Shown: in pieces, positions 23,274 to 32,160 of the stretch
Layout of the letters: each line of letters opens with the position of its first letter
How positions within the stretch are numbered: the stretch's first letter is position 1
Position numbers and translations under genes: made by a program
NCBI GenBank assembly: GCA_050300015.1
Contig: JBNKWZ010000016.1
Span: forward strand, 62,001 to 126,000
Direction of reading: 5' to 3'
Length of the DNA: 64,000 nt
From: CAYZQH01 sp050300015
Lineage (GTDB): Bacteria; Pseudomonadota; Gammaproteobacteria; Pseudomonadales; Cellvibrionaceae
Notes under the pieces: generated by a model
Told to the model about the DNA's origin: nothing
Database searches by the model: none
What the model saw: only the letters and a program-made list of their open reading frames with translations

Positions 23274-24428
23274 TTATGTTGATAGAATCAGACCGTTGTC
23301 CGTAGGAATGGGGTGGTCAGATTTAAACGGCAAGTAGGTTCTGGCGTCACGGCAGTAGTCCTGTGTGTGTTGGTTTTCCACTGCGATAGCTTGTTGTATG
23401 GCGCGATGAAAACGCGAGTCTTGTAAATGGTGGAAAGATTGAGTCAGGACGGGCGTAAATCCTCTCTGAATTTTATGTTCACCTTGGGCGCCGGCGTCAA
23501 AGTGTTGAAGGCCGTTGGCAATCGCAAATTCAATGCCCTGGTAATAGCAGCACTCGTAGTGCAGGCTATCCAGTTCGTAAAGGGTTCCCCAGTAGCGACC
23601 GTAAAGCGTATGGTGGTCATAAAAATACAAAGCCGCAGCAACCCATCGGCCTTCATGAAATGCCTTTACCATCATTATTTGGTTAGCCATGCAGCGACCA
23701 ACCTGTTGGAAAAAGTCGGCATTTAAATAACCGGCATGGCCGCTGCGCTTGAGGTAAGTTTGCGCATAAAGCGTATGAAAAAACGCCCAGTCTTCCGTGT
23801 TGAGATCAATGCCCAACGTTTGCTGTAACGTGACGCCTTGCGTATGAACTTTATTGCGTTCTTTTAAAACATTTTTACGCTTGCGGGAGGCAAAGCTGCC
23901 CACAAAGGCTTCAAAGGTTGCGAAATTTTGATTAAACCAATGAAACTGGCAACCCAAGCGTTGAAAATAAGTACCCGAATCTAAGTGACGCGCAGTGTCG
24001 GTACTTGGGAACAAAATGTGGTGGTTTGAAAAAGGCGTTAGGCTTTCGCCGAGTTTGATTAAAAGGGATTCAGCAGACGCTGCAGTGGTGGCGGCTAAGC
24101 GCGGGCCGGTACAAGGGGTAAAGGGGATGGCACTGATCCACTTGGGGTAATAATGTAAACCGGCGTTGTCGTAAGCATTGGCCCAAGCCCAATCGAAAAC
24201 GTATTCGCCATAGGAGTGTGCTTTGATATACCCGATGAGTACTGCAACCAGACGACCGTTTTCATGCAATGTGGCATGCGCGGGCTGCCACCCCGTGTGT
24301 GTATGCGTGCATTGGCTGCGTTCTAAGGCCAGTAAATAGGCGTGCTGAACAAAGGGGTAGTCACTTTGCCAGAGGGCATTCCATTGGTCGGCATTGATGT
24401 CTGCAAGTGATTGCAATGCAAAGGCCAT
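23274..24428 (-). CDS. COG3146/DUF482 GNAT-fold protein
   Basis: The 384-residue protein matches the COG3146 (DUF482) family, proteins with a duplicated GNAT acyltransferase fold, sometimes described as peptidoglycan-biosynthesis-related. Marks are FVQHAYLLALE near the N-terminus, GYIKAHSYGEYVFDWAWANAY (residues about 66-86), FTPCTGPRLA, and the C-terminal GRYWGTLYELDSLHYECCYYQGIEFA with FDAGAQGEHKIQRGF. It is soluble and cytoplasmic. The substrate is unknown. It precedes the PAP2-like gene on the same strand and lies downstream of phoR, with which it may or may not share a transcript. Confidence 0.85.
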   Translation of the reverse strand: MAFALQSLADINADQWNALWQSDYPFVQHAYLLALERSQCTHTHTGWQPAHATLHENGRLVAVLIGYIKAHSYGEYVFDWAWANAYDNAGLHYYPKWISAIPFTPCTGPRLAATTAASAESLLIKLGESLTPFSNHHILFPSTDTARHLDSGTYFQRLGCQFHWFNQNFATFEAFVGSFASRKRKNVLKERNKVHTQGVTLQQTLGIDLNTEDWAFFHTLYAQTYLKRSGHAGYLNADFFQQVGRCMANQIMMVKAFHEGRWVAAALYFYDHHTLYGRYWGTLYELDSLHYECCYYQGIEFAIANGLQHFDAGAQGEHKIQRGFTPVLTQSFHHLQDSRFHRAIQQAIAVENQHTQDYCRDARTYLPFKSDHPIPTDNGLILST

Positions 24429-24501
24429 AGGGCTTCGTTCAATGTGCGGGCTTGAGCGCCATTGTGCGTGATCCTTCAGTGCAATGCTATAACGGCGATG
24501 G

Positions 24502-25803
24502 TTATGCTTGCAGTGACTGTGTCACCACAGGGAAATGGCAAGAAAAAACACTGCCTTTGCCGGGTTGGCTTTGTATTTTGAGTTCTGCGTTGTGGCGAAG
24601 CAGTACGTGTTTGACGATGGCGAGGCCCAACCCCGTGCCGCCTGAGGCGACAGAGCGGCCTTGGTCCACACGGTAAAAGCGTTCGGTGAGCCTGGGTATG
24701 TGCTTGGGATCTATGCCTATTCCCTGGTCTTTGACACTAATGATGGTTTCGTTTGGCAGGGCTCGCACGCTGATGATCACATTGGCTTGTTTGGGAGAAT
24801 AATTAATGGCATTAACGACCAGGTTGGAGATGGCACTGCGCAATTCTGGTTCGCTGCCGAAGACGTTGGCGGTGCTGTCGCCCTCTATGGATATGTGCAG
24901 CGCCTTGTCTTGGGTTAAGGAGCGGGCGTCTGCGGCGATGCTTTCCAGTAAGGTTTGAGTGGGCACCATGGTGCGATGGCTTTCTTTGTTTTCTGTTTCC
25001 AGTTTGGTCAGTGCGAGCAAATCATTGATCAGTAGTGTCATTCGGTTGCACTGGGTTTTCATTTGGTCGAGGGCTTTGGCCAGGGGGGAAGGTACATTGG
25101 GGGCGTCACCCAAGGTCTCCACATAGCCCAGAATAACGGTCAATGGTGTGCGTAGCTCGTGTGACACATTAGCCACAAAATCTTTGCGCATTTGTTCGAG
25201 CTTGAACAGGCGCGTAATGTCGCGGGCTATAACCAAACGCTCGCCTTCGCCAAAGGTGTGCACTTGAAACTCTAGGTGGAGATCCTGACGCCATAGCTCG
25301 ATGGCAATGGGGGTGTCGTACTTGCGCGTTTCAAAATATTGGATAAATTTAGGGTGCCGAATTAAGTTGGTGAGACGGTGGCCTCGGTCGACTTCACGAA
25401 AGGCAAACAGCTCTTCTGCCGCTCGGTTCCACCAGTCCATATCACCGCGACGGTTGATTAAAATGACCCCGTCGGTCAAGGCCGTGGTCATGTCTTGTAC
25501 ACGCTGCACAACGGTTTGCAGGCGTTGTTTTTCCTTTTCGTGCTTGGTGATCATCAACTGAATGTCATAGGCAATGTCAGACCAAACACCTTTAAGGTCT
25601 TCCTTTGCTGGCAAAGTGCCCCTGCGAGCCTGGTTGACCCAATCTTCCAGGCGGCGCACGCGCACCAGTAGCCAGACGGCATAGCCCAATAGCCCCCCAG
25701 CAAGGCACAGGCTGGGGAAACCGATCAGTAGGCCCGTAACCAGGGCGATACCCGTTAACACTATGAGGCGCCAAATCTCAGCTTTTAAGCCGTTGCCAAA
25801 CAT
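24502..25803 (-). CDS. phoR: Phosphate regulon sensor histidine kinase
   Basis: PhoR phosphorylates PhoB when phosphate is limiting. The 433-residue protein has two N-terminal membrane spans (about residues 10-50), a linker with PhoR-type positively charged stretch, a PAS domain (about 95-190), the H-box NVSHELRTPL, and the HATPase domain with NAINYSP, DQGIGIDPKHIPRLTERFYRVD and GGTGLGLAIVKH. The ATG at 25803 is chosen because AGGAC lies seven bases upstream; the frame extends 14 codons further. It follows phoB on the same strand after about 100 bases, the standard order. Confidence 0.95.
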   Translation of the reverse strand: MFGNGLKAEIWRLIVLTGIALVTGLLIGFPSLCLAGGLLGYAVWLLVRVRRLEDWVNQARRGTLPAKEDLKGVWSDIAYDIQLMITKHEKEKQRLQTVVQRVQDMTTALTDGVILINRRGDMDWWNRAAEELFAFREVDRGHRLTNLIRHPKFIQYFETRKYDTPIAIELWRQDLHLEFQVHTFGEGERLVIARDITRLFKLEQMRKDFVANVSHELRTPLTVILGYVETLGDAPNVPSPLAKALDQMKTQCNRMTLLINDLLALTKLETENKESHRTMVPTQTLLESIAADARSLTQDKALHISIEGDSTANVFGSEPELRSAISNLVVNAINYSPKQANVIISVRALPNETIISVKDQGIGIDPKHIPRLTERFYRVDQGRSVASGGTGLGLAIVKHVLLRHNAELKIQSQPGKGSVFSCHFPVVTQSLQA

Positions 25804-25906
25804 GTAAAGTCCTGTCTTTCCGTCGCTCGCGGTGCACGGTGGCAAGCAACCTTAATGCAATGAGACAAAGTTGACCAGAGGTTCTTTGCTGGGGAAGGCT
25901 GAGATT

Positions 25907-26614
25907 TTATGCGCTGGATTCCATCTTAGGCGAAAAACGATAGCCAGTCCCGCGTACCGTTTGTATTAAACGGTCGTGCCCGTCTATGTTAAGCGCTTTA
26001 CGAAGGCGCCGAATGTGTACGTCCACGGTGCGTTCTTCCACGTAGACGTTGCCACCCCAGACGTGGTCCAGCAGTTGGTTGCGAGTGTAAACGCGTTCCT
26101 GGTGTGTCAGAAAAAACTCAAGAAGTCGGTATTCAGTGGGGCCCATTTGTACGGGTTTGTTGTTCACGGTAACGCGATGGCTGCTGGGGTCTAACAATAG
26201 GCCTGCCACCATGATAGGGTCAACAGCACTGAAGGTCTCGGTGCGTCTGAGTACAGCCTTCAATCGTGCTACTAGCTCGCGAGGGGAAAAAGGTTTGGTG
26301 ATGTAGTCGTCCGCCCCCACTTCCAGCCCTTGAATTTTATTATCTTCCTCGCCTTTGGCTGTGAGCATAATGATGGGAATGGTCGCGGTGACTTCATTTT
26401 TTTTCAGGCGCCGGGCAAGCTCTATGCCCGAGGTGCCTGGTAGCATCCAGTCTAAGAGTATCAAATCGGGATGTTTGTCTACGATGAGACTGTGGGCGGT
26501 TTGCGCGCTGTCCGCTTCTAAGCAATTGTATTCAGCCATTTCTAGAGCCACGCGCAGCATGTCTCGAATGGGCGCCTCGTCGTCCACGATCAGTATTGTT
26601 TTATCAACCATCAT
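25907..26614 (-). CDS. phoB: Phosphate regulon response regulator
   Basis: PhoB is the DNA-binding response regulator of the phosphate regulon. The 235-residue protein has the receiver domain (VDDEAPIRDML, phospho-acceptor in LLDWMLP, the TKPFSP lysine) and a winged-helix OmpR-type domain with GPTEYRLLEFFLTHQERVYTR and VDVHIRRLRKAL. Length and sequence fit PhoB closely. It lies upstream of phoR. A CTGTCAT half-site of a Pho box lies about 75 bases before the start, with an AT spacer and a poor second half. Confidence 0.96.
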   Translation of the reverse strand: MMVDKTILIVDDEAPIRDMLRVALEMAEYNCLEADSAQTAHSLIVDKHPDLILLDWMLPGTSGIELARRLKKNEVTATIPIIMLTAKGEEDNKIQGLEVGADDYITKPFSPRELVARLKAVLRRTETFSAVDPIMVAGLLLDPSSHRVTVNNKPVQMGPTEYRLLEFFLTHQERVYTRNQLLDHVWGGNVYVEERTVDVHIRRLRKALNIDGHDRLIQTVRGTGYRFSPKMESSA

Positions 26615-26686
26615 TTAACCTATCTTGTGTCGCCGCAACATCATGTACGGTCAGACGCCATTTAAAGAGGCAAATGTTTCCGTTTT

Positions 26687-26693
26687 ATGACAG
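26687..26693 (-). promoter_or_regulatory. Possible Pho-box half-site
   Basis: On the minus strand CTGTCAT followed by an A-rich spacer matches the first half of the Pho box about 75 bases upstream of phoB. The second half is poorly matched, so autoregulation by PhoB is only suggested. Confidence 0.3.
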
Positions 26694-26701
26694 TGGTTGG
26701 G

Positions 26702-26936
26702 CTGAGGAACCTCTGATAAAGTCCCAATGGCTTCTGCGTGTGTCTTCAAAGCCCATTTAGCTAGGTACTTTCCGATATCTTCGTTAGTGTTTTTCAGCAG
26801 ACCAGCAGTATGTCTTGACCGCCATGAATGGCGGAAATGCCGTTTTTGCCGGGGCATACAAACGGCCAAAACACTGCCTTGACCTCGAAAGCTCTGAAGA
26901 CCAGAAGCTATTGGGACTTTATCAGAGGTTCCCTAG
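26702..26936. mobile_element. MITE copy A (element 26706-26932 with CTGA/CTAG flanks)
   Basis: The ends GGAACCTCTGATAAAGTCCC and, on the opposite strand, the same 20 bases form near-perfect terminal inverted repeats that continue for about 30 bases (then AATGGCTTCTG against AATAGCTTCTG). A CCGCCAT-GA-ATGGCGG hairpin lies inside at 26819-26834. The right half is clearly similar to copy B. No transposase is encoded in its 227 bases. The right end forms the last codons and stop of ubiA. It fills nearly all of the gap between phoB and ubiA. Confidence 0.75.
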
Positions 26937-27794
26937 CAGTCGATCTGCGACGATACCTGCAAAAACAACGATGCCAACCCAGTTGTTGTTCATGAAGGCA
27001 CTAAAACAGGCTTTGCGATCGCGTTCGCGGATGAGGTATTGTTGGTATCCAAATAGGGCTGCCGCCGCAAGGACCCCTATAAAGTAGACGATACCCAGCT
27101 CAAATTGGGCCCCCGCCAAGAGCAAGGCCAGCACCGTGCTGGCCTGCAAACACGCGGTCATGGGGCGATCCATATCGCCGAGCAGTACGGCGGTGGACTT
27201 AATGCCTGCCTGTATGTCGTCGGGCCGGTCCACCATGGCATAAAAGGTGTCGTAGCAGGCAGTCCACAGAATCACCGCGGTGAACACAACCCAAGCTCCT
27301 TGAGGTATGTTGCCCAGCTGTGCGGCAAAGGCCATGGGCACAGAGAACGCAAAAGCCGTACCCAGTACTACCTGAGGAAGATTGGTGATGCGTTTCATAA
27401 AGGGGTAAATGCCTGCCAACACGGCAGCGCCCACGGCCAAGCCCACGGTTAAGCCGTTGGTGAACAGTACGAGAATAAAAGCCAGTAAACACAAGATGAC
27501 AAACAGCGCCAAAGCTTCGTTGGCCTGCACTTCTCCGGTGATCAGAGGGCGCATTTTGGTGCGTTGCACCATGCCATCAATGTGGCGGTCGGCATAATCG
27601 TTAATCACACACCCTGCCGAACGCATACAAATACTGCCCAAGATAAAAATAACAAGCAATTTGACGCTGGGGATGCCATCGGAGGCAATCCAAAGAGACC
27701 ACATGGCGGGCCACAGGACCAAATAGATGCCGATGGGGCGGTTCAAGCGCGTTAAACGCACAAAGGCGTCGAGTTTTGATGTGGTTTTGAGCAT
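26922..27794 (-). CDS. ubiA: 4-hydroxybenzoate polyprenyltransferase
   Basis: UbiA attaches the polyprenyl tail to 4-hydroxybenzoate in ubiquinone synthesis in the inner membrane. The 290-residue product (from the ATG at 27794; an alternative GTG lies 12 bases upstream) has about nine membrane spans and the two Asp-rich substrate motifs, NDYADRHIDG and YDTFYAMVDRPDD. Length fits UbiA. The last residues, GNL, and the TGA stop are contributed by the end of the MITE at 26706-26932, so the native C-terminus was replaced or shortened by a few residues. ubiC is not adjacent. Confidence 0.95.
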   Translation of the reverse strand: MLKTTSKLDAFVRLTRLNRPIGIYLVLWPAMWSLWIASDGIPSVKLLVIFILGSICMRSAGCVINDYADRHIDGMVQRTKMRPLITGEVQANEALALFVILCLLAFILVLFTNGLTVGLAVGAAVLAGIYPFMKRITNLPQVVLGTAFAFSVPMAFAAQLGNIPQGAWVVFTAVILWTACYDTFYAMVDRPDDIQAGIKSTAVLLGDMDRPMTACLQASTVLALLLAGAQFELGIVYFIGVLAAAALFGYQQYLIRERDRKACFSAFMNNNWVGIVVFAGIVADRLLGNL

Positions 27795-27975
27795 GTCGAT
27801 CGTCACTTTTTACCAAGCCGAGAGCATACACGGGTTAAGGGTTCAGAAAAAGTGGGGTGAAAACCCAGCGCGGGCAGCGTCACAGCCTGAGGGGTTTACG
27901 CGAAGCGATCCCCTTGGTCTAATGGGGTAACGTACCTGGGGCGGTACCAAATTGGAGCATCGAACAGACGACAGG

Positions 27976-27996
27976 TATTGTTATCGGGTAACAATA
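27976..27996. promoter_or_regulatory. Palindrome TATTGTTA-N5-TAACAATA upstream of HU
   Basis: A perfect eight-base inverted repeat with five-base spacer lies 39 bases before the HU start codon, and an ACAATAATAACAG stretch follows. It is a candidate operator or core-promoter element; no known regulator motif is assigned. Confidence 0.4.
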
Positions 27997-28034
27997 TCAG
28001 ACAATAATAACAGTCATCCACCTAGAGGAATATT

Positions 28035-28310
28035 ATGAAGAAAAGTGATCTCGTTGCCGAAGTCGTAGATCGAGCCGACCTGCCCTCGTCAAAGGCAGAT
28101 GATGTGGTATCGGCCATATTTGAGCAAATCACCAATGCGCTGGCACGAGGCGAGACCGTGAATCTTGTGGGGTTTGGCGCCTTTGCGACCAAACAACGAG
28201 CAGAACGTTTGGGGCGTAACCCCAATAGTGGTGAGGCCATCACCATCGCTGCGAGCAGTCAGCCTACCTTCAAAGCGGGCAAAGCCTTGAAGGAAGCTGT
28301 CAATATTTGA
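28035..28310 (+). CDS. HU family nucleoid DNA-binding protein
   Basis: The 91-residue protein has the HU fold: an N-terminal two-helix dimerization segment, GETVNLVGFGAF-type beta strands and the GRNPNSGEAI arm that inserts into the DNA minor groove. HU bends DNA and packages the nucleoid. The arm has I-T-I-A-A-S in place of the usual basic I-x-I-x-A-x-x-x-P-x-F-K-A-G. GAGG precedes the ATG at a normal distance. It is isolated, between ubiA (divergent) and the symporter, and could be hupA or hupB; I do not choose between them. Confidence 0.93.
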   Translation: MKKSDLVAEVVDRADLPSSKADDVVSAIFEQITNALARGETVNLVGFGAFATKQRAERLGRNPNSGEAITIAASSQPTFKAGKALKEAVNI

Positions 28311-28457
28311 GCCATTATCGCCCGAAATCTTGGGGCCGCGCCCAGAGAATTGAATACAGTAGGCCATGATAAATGTGTGCTTTAAATCCGATGCGCTCAA
28401 ACTGGCATCTTGCCCTTGGGTATTAATCAGTGTTTTCGCGAATTTAAGGAAGGTGGA

Positions 28458-29726
28458 ATGAAACTACATTGGCAAATATTAATTGCCATGGCGGCTGCCA
28501 TTGGACTGGGGCTGTTGACCCCTCAAACAGCAAATGTTTTTGGCATTTCCTTTTACGCTGTAATGGCGTTTGGCGGCACGCTCTTTTTGAACGCCTTAAA
28601 GATGATTGTGGTCCCGTTGATTGTGGCCTCTATTATCAGTGGCGTGGCGAGCATTGGTACGGAAGGAAACATTGGCCGAATGGGTGGAAAAACGGTGGGC
28701 TTTTACATGCTCTCAAGTTTGCTGGCCATTCTTATCGGTCTGGCGTTCGTCAACATCACCACCCCTGGCATCATTTCGGGTGAGCCAGCAGGTGAACGTT
28801 TAAACCTCTCACCCAAAGAGGAGCTCTCTGCCAGTTTGCAAGCCATTGAAGGTCGCGGTGGGTCAGACATTGCCGATGTGTTTTTGCGAATGGTGCCCAC
28901 CAATGTGATTGCGGCGGCGGCCAATGGCGAGATGTTAGGGCTTATTGTTTTTGCATTGCTGTTTGGTTTTTTTCTCACGCAAATTGGCAAGAAAGAGGCC
29001 GAAGTGGTGATCGGTTTTTGGCAAGGTGTCTTCGACACCATGATGCGCATGACAATGTTTGTGATGAAGTTTGCGCCGGTAGGGGTGTTTTGTTTGGTGG
29101 CCAAAACCATCATGGCCACTGGCTTTGCCGCGTTTCAACCGTTGCTAATATTCTTTTTAACGGTGGTGGCCGCATTGGCCTTTCATATGTTTATTACCAT
29201 GGCGTTGCTCTTGAAATGGATGGCGAAGGTCAAACCGCAGTTACATTACAAAGCCATGTTTCCTGCCATGCTCACGGCGTTCTCCACGGCCAGCTCCTCG
29301 GCGACCTTACCGGTCACCATTGAGTGTATCGAAAAAAATGCAGGCGTATCGAGCAAAACTTCTTCGTTTGTTTTACCTTTGGGGGCCACCATTAATATGG
29401 ATGGCACAGCCTTGTATGAGTGTGTGGCGGCTTTGTTTATCGCACAAGCCTACGGCATGGACTTGCCAATTGCCCAGCAGTTTTTGGTGGTGCTGGTGGC
29501 ACTGCTGACGTCAGTGGGTGTGGCAGGCATTCCCGCGGCGAGCCTGGTGGCCATCAGTGTGATTTTGACGGCGATGGGTCTGCCTTTAGAGGGGATAGGT
29601 ATGCTTTTGGTGACAGACCGAATACTGGATATGATGAGAACTGCTGTGAACGTATTCAGTGACAGTTGCTGCGCAGTGGTGATTGCCAAAAGTGAGCGAG
29701 AGCAAGGGCTGTACCCCGTGCACTAG
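28458..29726 (+). CDS. Dicarboxylate/amino acid:cation symporter (DAACS/SLC1 family)
   Basis: The 422-residue inner-membrane protein is a glutamate/aspartate- or dicarboxylate-type symporter. Marks are the serine-rich SSSATLPVTIEC hairpin, the NMDGTALYE motif on transmembrane helix 7, and AGIPAASLVA for the second re-entrant hairpin. The ATG at 28458 is preceded by AAGGAAGGTGG; an upstream in-frame ATG at 28410 is less likely. It could be a GltP-, SstT- or DctA-type carrier; sequence alone does not settle the substrate. It stands alone downstream of HU. Confidence 0.93.
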   Translation: MKLHWQILIAMAAAIGLGLLTPQTANVFGISFYAVMAFGGTLFLNALKMIVVPLIVASIISGVASIGTEGNIGRMGGKTVGFYMLSSLLAILIGLAFVNITTPGIISGEPAGERLNLSPKEELSASLQAIEGRGGSDIADVFLRMVPTNVIAAAANGEMLGLIVFALLFGFFLTQIGKKEAEVVIGFWQGVFDTMMRMTMFVMKFAPVGVFCLVAKTIMATGFAAFQPLLIFFLTVVAALAFHMFITMALLLKWMAKVKPQLHYKAMFPAMLTAFSTASSSATLPVTIECIEKNAGVSSKTSSFVLPLGATINMDGTALYECVAALFIAQAYGMDLPIAQQFLVVLVALLTSVGVAGIPAASLVAISVILTAMGLPLEGIGMLLVTDRILDMMRTAVNVFSDSCCAVVIAKSEREQGLYPVH

Positions 29727-29780
29727 TGGTTTGAGACGGAATCGAATGACTAAGGTGAGGACGTTGCCAGAATGGGGGTG

Positions 29781-30401
29781 TTAAAGGTTCAGCAAAATTT
29801 TTACGGTGCGTTTTAAAGTGTCGTTATCAAAGGGCTTGGTGATAATGGCATCAGCCCCTGCACTTTTGGCTTTCACTAGCGTACTGGGCATCTGGTTGGA
29901 CACCACCAATATTTTAGTGCCTGCCTGGCTCATCTGAATATTTTCGATCAATTCAATGCCCGACAGATCACCTGCTTCGAGTTCTAACGTAATCAGTTTT
30001 GGCTGAGAGTATTTGTACTTGGCTCCAGCATCTAACGCATTGGCCACTCGCACTGTCGCCAAACCAAGGTCCTTCAATATGTCTTCAATCGCCGTTGAGA
30101 TTTGATTGTCACTGTCGACCACAATCGCGCTGAAGCTTTCGTGATATTCTGGCGCGGAGGTAAAAGGGGCATCGTTAACGGCATGGGTTGAAAGCACGGT
30201 CAGGTCTGTGGGGATGGCCAAGTTGTTTTCGTCCATAAAGTCGATCAAGGTGGCAGCCGCTACGCAGCGCACGCCGCCCTCATCATGGCCTTCGAGGCGG
30301 CCTTTTTTAAGCCAGTCGTCCACCGTCTGCGTCGATACCCCGCAATACCGAGCCACGTCCTGTGGTGTTAGCTGTGTTAGCTGTGGAGAGTTTTCTCGCA
30401 T
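29781..30401 (-). CDS. Response-regulator-like protein with HTH and Glu at phosphorylation site
   Basis: The 206-residue protein has an N-terminal HTH_17/excisionase-like motif (about residues 10-50, DVARYCGVSTQTVDDWLKKG) and a C-terminal receiver fold (about 88-206). In the receiver the phospho-acceptor position reads ITLELEAGD where an aspartate is usual in LDL-x-MP, so it is Glu. The Lys of ITKPFD and a Ser in the VVSN strand are retained, and the acidic pair at the start is VDSDN. A Glu here can mimic a phosphorylated state. The inverted order, HTH first, is unlike OmpR or NarL regulators. No kinase adjoins it. Confidence 0.8.
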   Translation of the reverse strand: MRENSPQLTQLTPQDVARYCGVSTQTVDDWLKKGRLEGHDEGGVRCVAAATLIDFMDENNLAIPTDLTVLSTHAVNDAPFTSAPEYHESFSAIVVDSDNQISTAIEDILKDLGLATVRVANALDAGAKYKYSQPKLITLELEAGDLSGIELIENIQMSQAGTKILVVSNQMPSTLVKAKSAGADAIITKPFDNDTLKRTVKILLNL

Positions 30402-30568
30402 GAAGGGTTCTCGTAAAATGTAACGGCCTGGGCCCGCTGCCGGGCAATGTGTGACTTTCAGTATAGACAGCTTTCAGGCACTTGGCGGTCGATCCAAGCC
30501 CATCGGGGTGTTTATTCTGAAGGAATCCGGTAGTGGTGCCAGAAGGTTGCTTTGAACCCCTTGTCATT

Positions 30569-30988
30569 CTAGTCGCGCTTACTTAAATGAGCCTTAATAA
30601 AGGCGGGCAGCAAACAGTACTCGAAGGATTGCGGGTGCCAAAGTTTGCGGCCCGCGAGGTAGTAGAAGCGGCGCTTTAGCACATAGGTGTGCGCAGCCAA
30701 AGGTTTGTTGGCCACCCAAATGCGAACCCGGGTGCGGATGTAAATCTTGCCTTCAAAGGCATCTAAACGCTTTAGGTCGGATAACCCCACCCCTCGGTAG
30801 ACAATGCCCGCGAATGGCGAGTGATTGGGGCTGGGAACGATCACGGGGTAGTTATCGTTGCAGATTTGTGTTCGCTTAAAGCCCTTGAGCCAAGCCCGTG
30901 TAGACGCGTAGTCCCCTTGCGCTAGGCGCCCCCAAACGGGCGCGAACATCAGTGAACCGTAAGTAAAAAGGTGGCGCTGCACCATCAA
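30569..30988 (-). CDS. Gamma-glutamylcyclotransferase-like (AIG2) protein
   Basis: The 139-residue protein has the AIG2/GGCT-fold start HLFTYGSLM and the catalytic-type acidic residue in DAFEGKIYIR, with AGIVYRGV in between. Family members cyclotransfer gamma-glutamyl amines or peptides, but the substrate here is not known. It lies four bases inside the end of the DUF3570 gene (30985-30988), so it may be the last gene of the cluster, transcribed leftwards. Confidence 0.85.
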   Translation of the reverse strand: MMVQRHLFTYGSLMFAPVWGRLAQGDYASTRAWLKGFKRTQICNDNYPVIVPSPNHSPFAGIVYRGVGLSDLKRLDAFEGKIYIRTRVRIWVANKPLAAHTYVLKRRFYYLAGRKLWHPQSFEYCLLPAFIKAHLSKRD

Positions 30989-32160
30989 TAATACGCGGAA
31001 TAGAATAGGCGCAGAACAGTGGCATTGAGGCTATAGGTAGGCTCTTCCCCAGGGGCGAAAGGAGCATCGGTGCCGGTGCTCAAGCGCCCATCGCGAAACG
31101 CCTCGTAGTCAAATTGCAGTGCGTCAAAAAACACGCTTACAGTCTGGCGTTTAAGAAAGCGCCATTGTTTTTGTAAGTCATAGGTGGCGCCAGCGCCGAG
31201 GTTGATCGAGGTGAAAGGGCTCAATTCTTTGTCGCTGGCACGAAATTCAGCCTCCGGCGTGCCATTCAAGGGATCTTGATAGGCAAATAAATCTTGGAAG
31301 AAGTCCGCACCCGTTTGCTGGTAATAGCGGGCCTTGAGTTCAAAAATCACGCGGTCGCGATAGGGGTGAACGTATCGTGCTTCGACATTTTGCGCCTCTA
31401 TTCCCCAGCTGTCGCTAAAATGACGCGCTTCAAATCTAAGCGAGGCGCGATAGGGCAGGAACACCATGCTGCGTACGGCAATGGCATCGCTGTTACGTGT
31501 TTGCGGGTAAACCTCCGGTTGTCGCCCCACACTGCCATCGGGGTTTAAGTAGCGCACGGAGCGGTAGGGGTTATTGAGGTAACCTTCGTCGACAATGGTT
31601 TCGGTATTGAGTGCTAGCATCCAGTTGCGGGTCAGTATTTGAGACAGGCCCAGGTTAAACCGACGTTGCTGAGCCTCTTCTGCGAAGGTGTTGTCCGAGT
31701 CGGTGCTTGACCCGTTGCGCATCACCAGATTGTCGGCGTGCGCATAGCCCATGGTCAGAGTGGTCATATCGCCAAAAAACGATTGGCTAATACCCACATG
31801 AGCGGAGTCGGATTCGTAGTCATCTTCTGTGGAATTGCCCATGCCCACGCTCAAGGTGGTCTTTTTGTGTAGATAGTCGACGCCTACGCTGTATTCGGTG
31901 CGCTGCTCGTTGTATTTGCTGCCTTGGGTCACCACGTCGATTGATGCGCTCGATACATAATCCGCGTAGTAGTTTGCATAAACCGAGACGTTCTCCACGA
32001 CACCTTTACGCACCAAAATGGAGGGGCCACTGATGGTGACTCCACCGCCACTGTAGGCGTGGTAGAGCACATCGGTGCGCTCCTCTGGGGCTGTCGCCGC
32101 AAGCGCCGAGGTGGCGGCAAGTAGGCTTAAGGTTAGTGCGAGGACCCTAGTTACACCCAC
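30985..32160 (-). CDS. DUF3570 outer-membrane beta-barrel-like protein
   Basis: The 391-residue protein has a signal peptide (TLSLLAATSALA, cleavage near residue 20) and many amphipathic strands, ending YSAYY. The pattern DVLYHAYSGGGVTISGPSILVRKG and SVYANYYADYVSSASIDVVT is typical of DUF3570. The start is GTG at 32160, with GGAGG five bases upstream, inside the end of the DUF4266 gene; the frame is open further upstream but that part overlaps the DUF4266 coding sequence. DUF3570 and DUF4266 genes commonly occur as a pair. Its role is unknown; an outer-membrane channel or receptor is inferred from the strand pattern. Confidence 0.85.
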   Translation of the reverse strand: MGVTRVLALTLSLLAATSALAATAPEERTDVLYHAYSGGGVTISGPSILVRKGVVENVSVYANYYADYVSSASIDVVTQGSKYNEQRTEYSVGVDYLHKKTTLSVGMGNSTEDDYESDSAHVGISQSFFGDMTTLTMGYAHADNLVMRNGSSTDSDNTFAEEAQQRRFNLGLSQILTRNWMLALNTETIVDEGYLNNPYRSVRYLNPDGSVGRQPEVYPQTRNSDAIAVRSMVFLPYRASLRFEARHFSDSWGIEAQNVEARYVHPYRDRVIFELKARYYQQTGADFFQDLFAYQDPLNGTPEAEFRASDKELSPFTSINLGAGATYDLQKQWRFLKRQTVSVFFDALQFDYEAFRDGRLSTGTDAPFAPGEEPTYSLNATVLRLFYSAYY

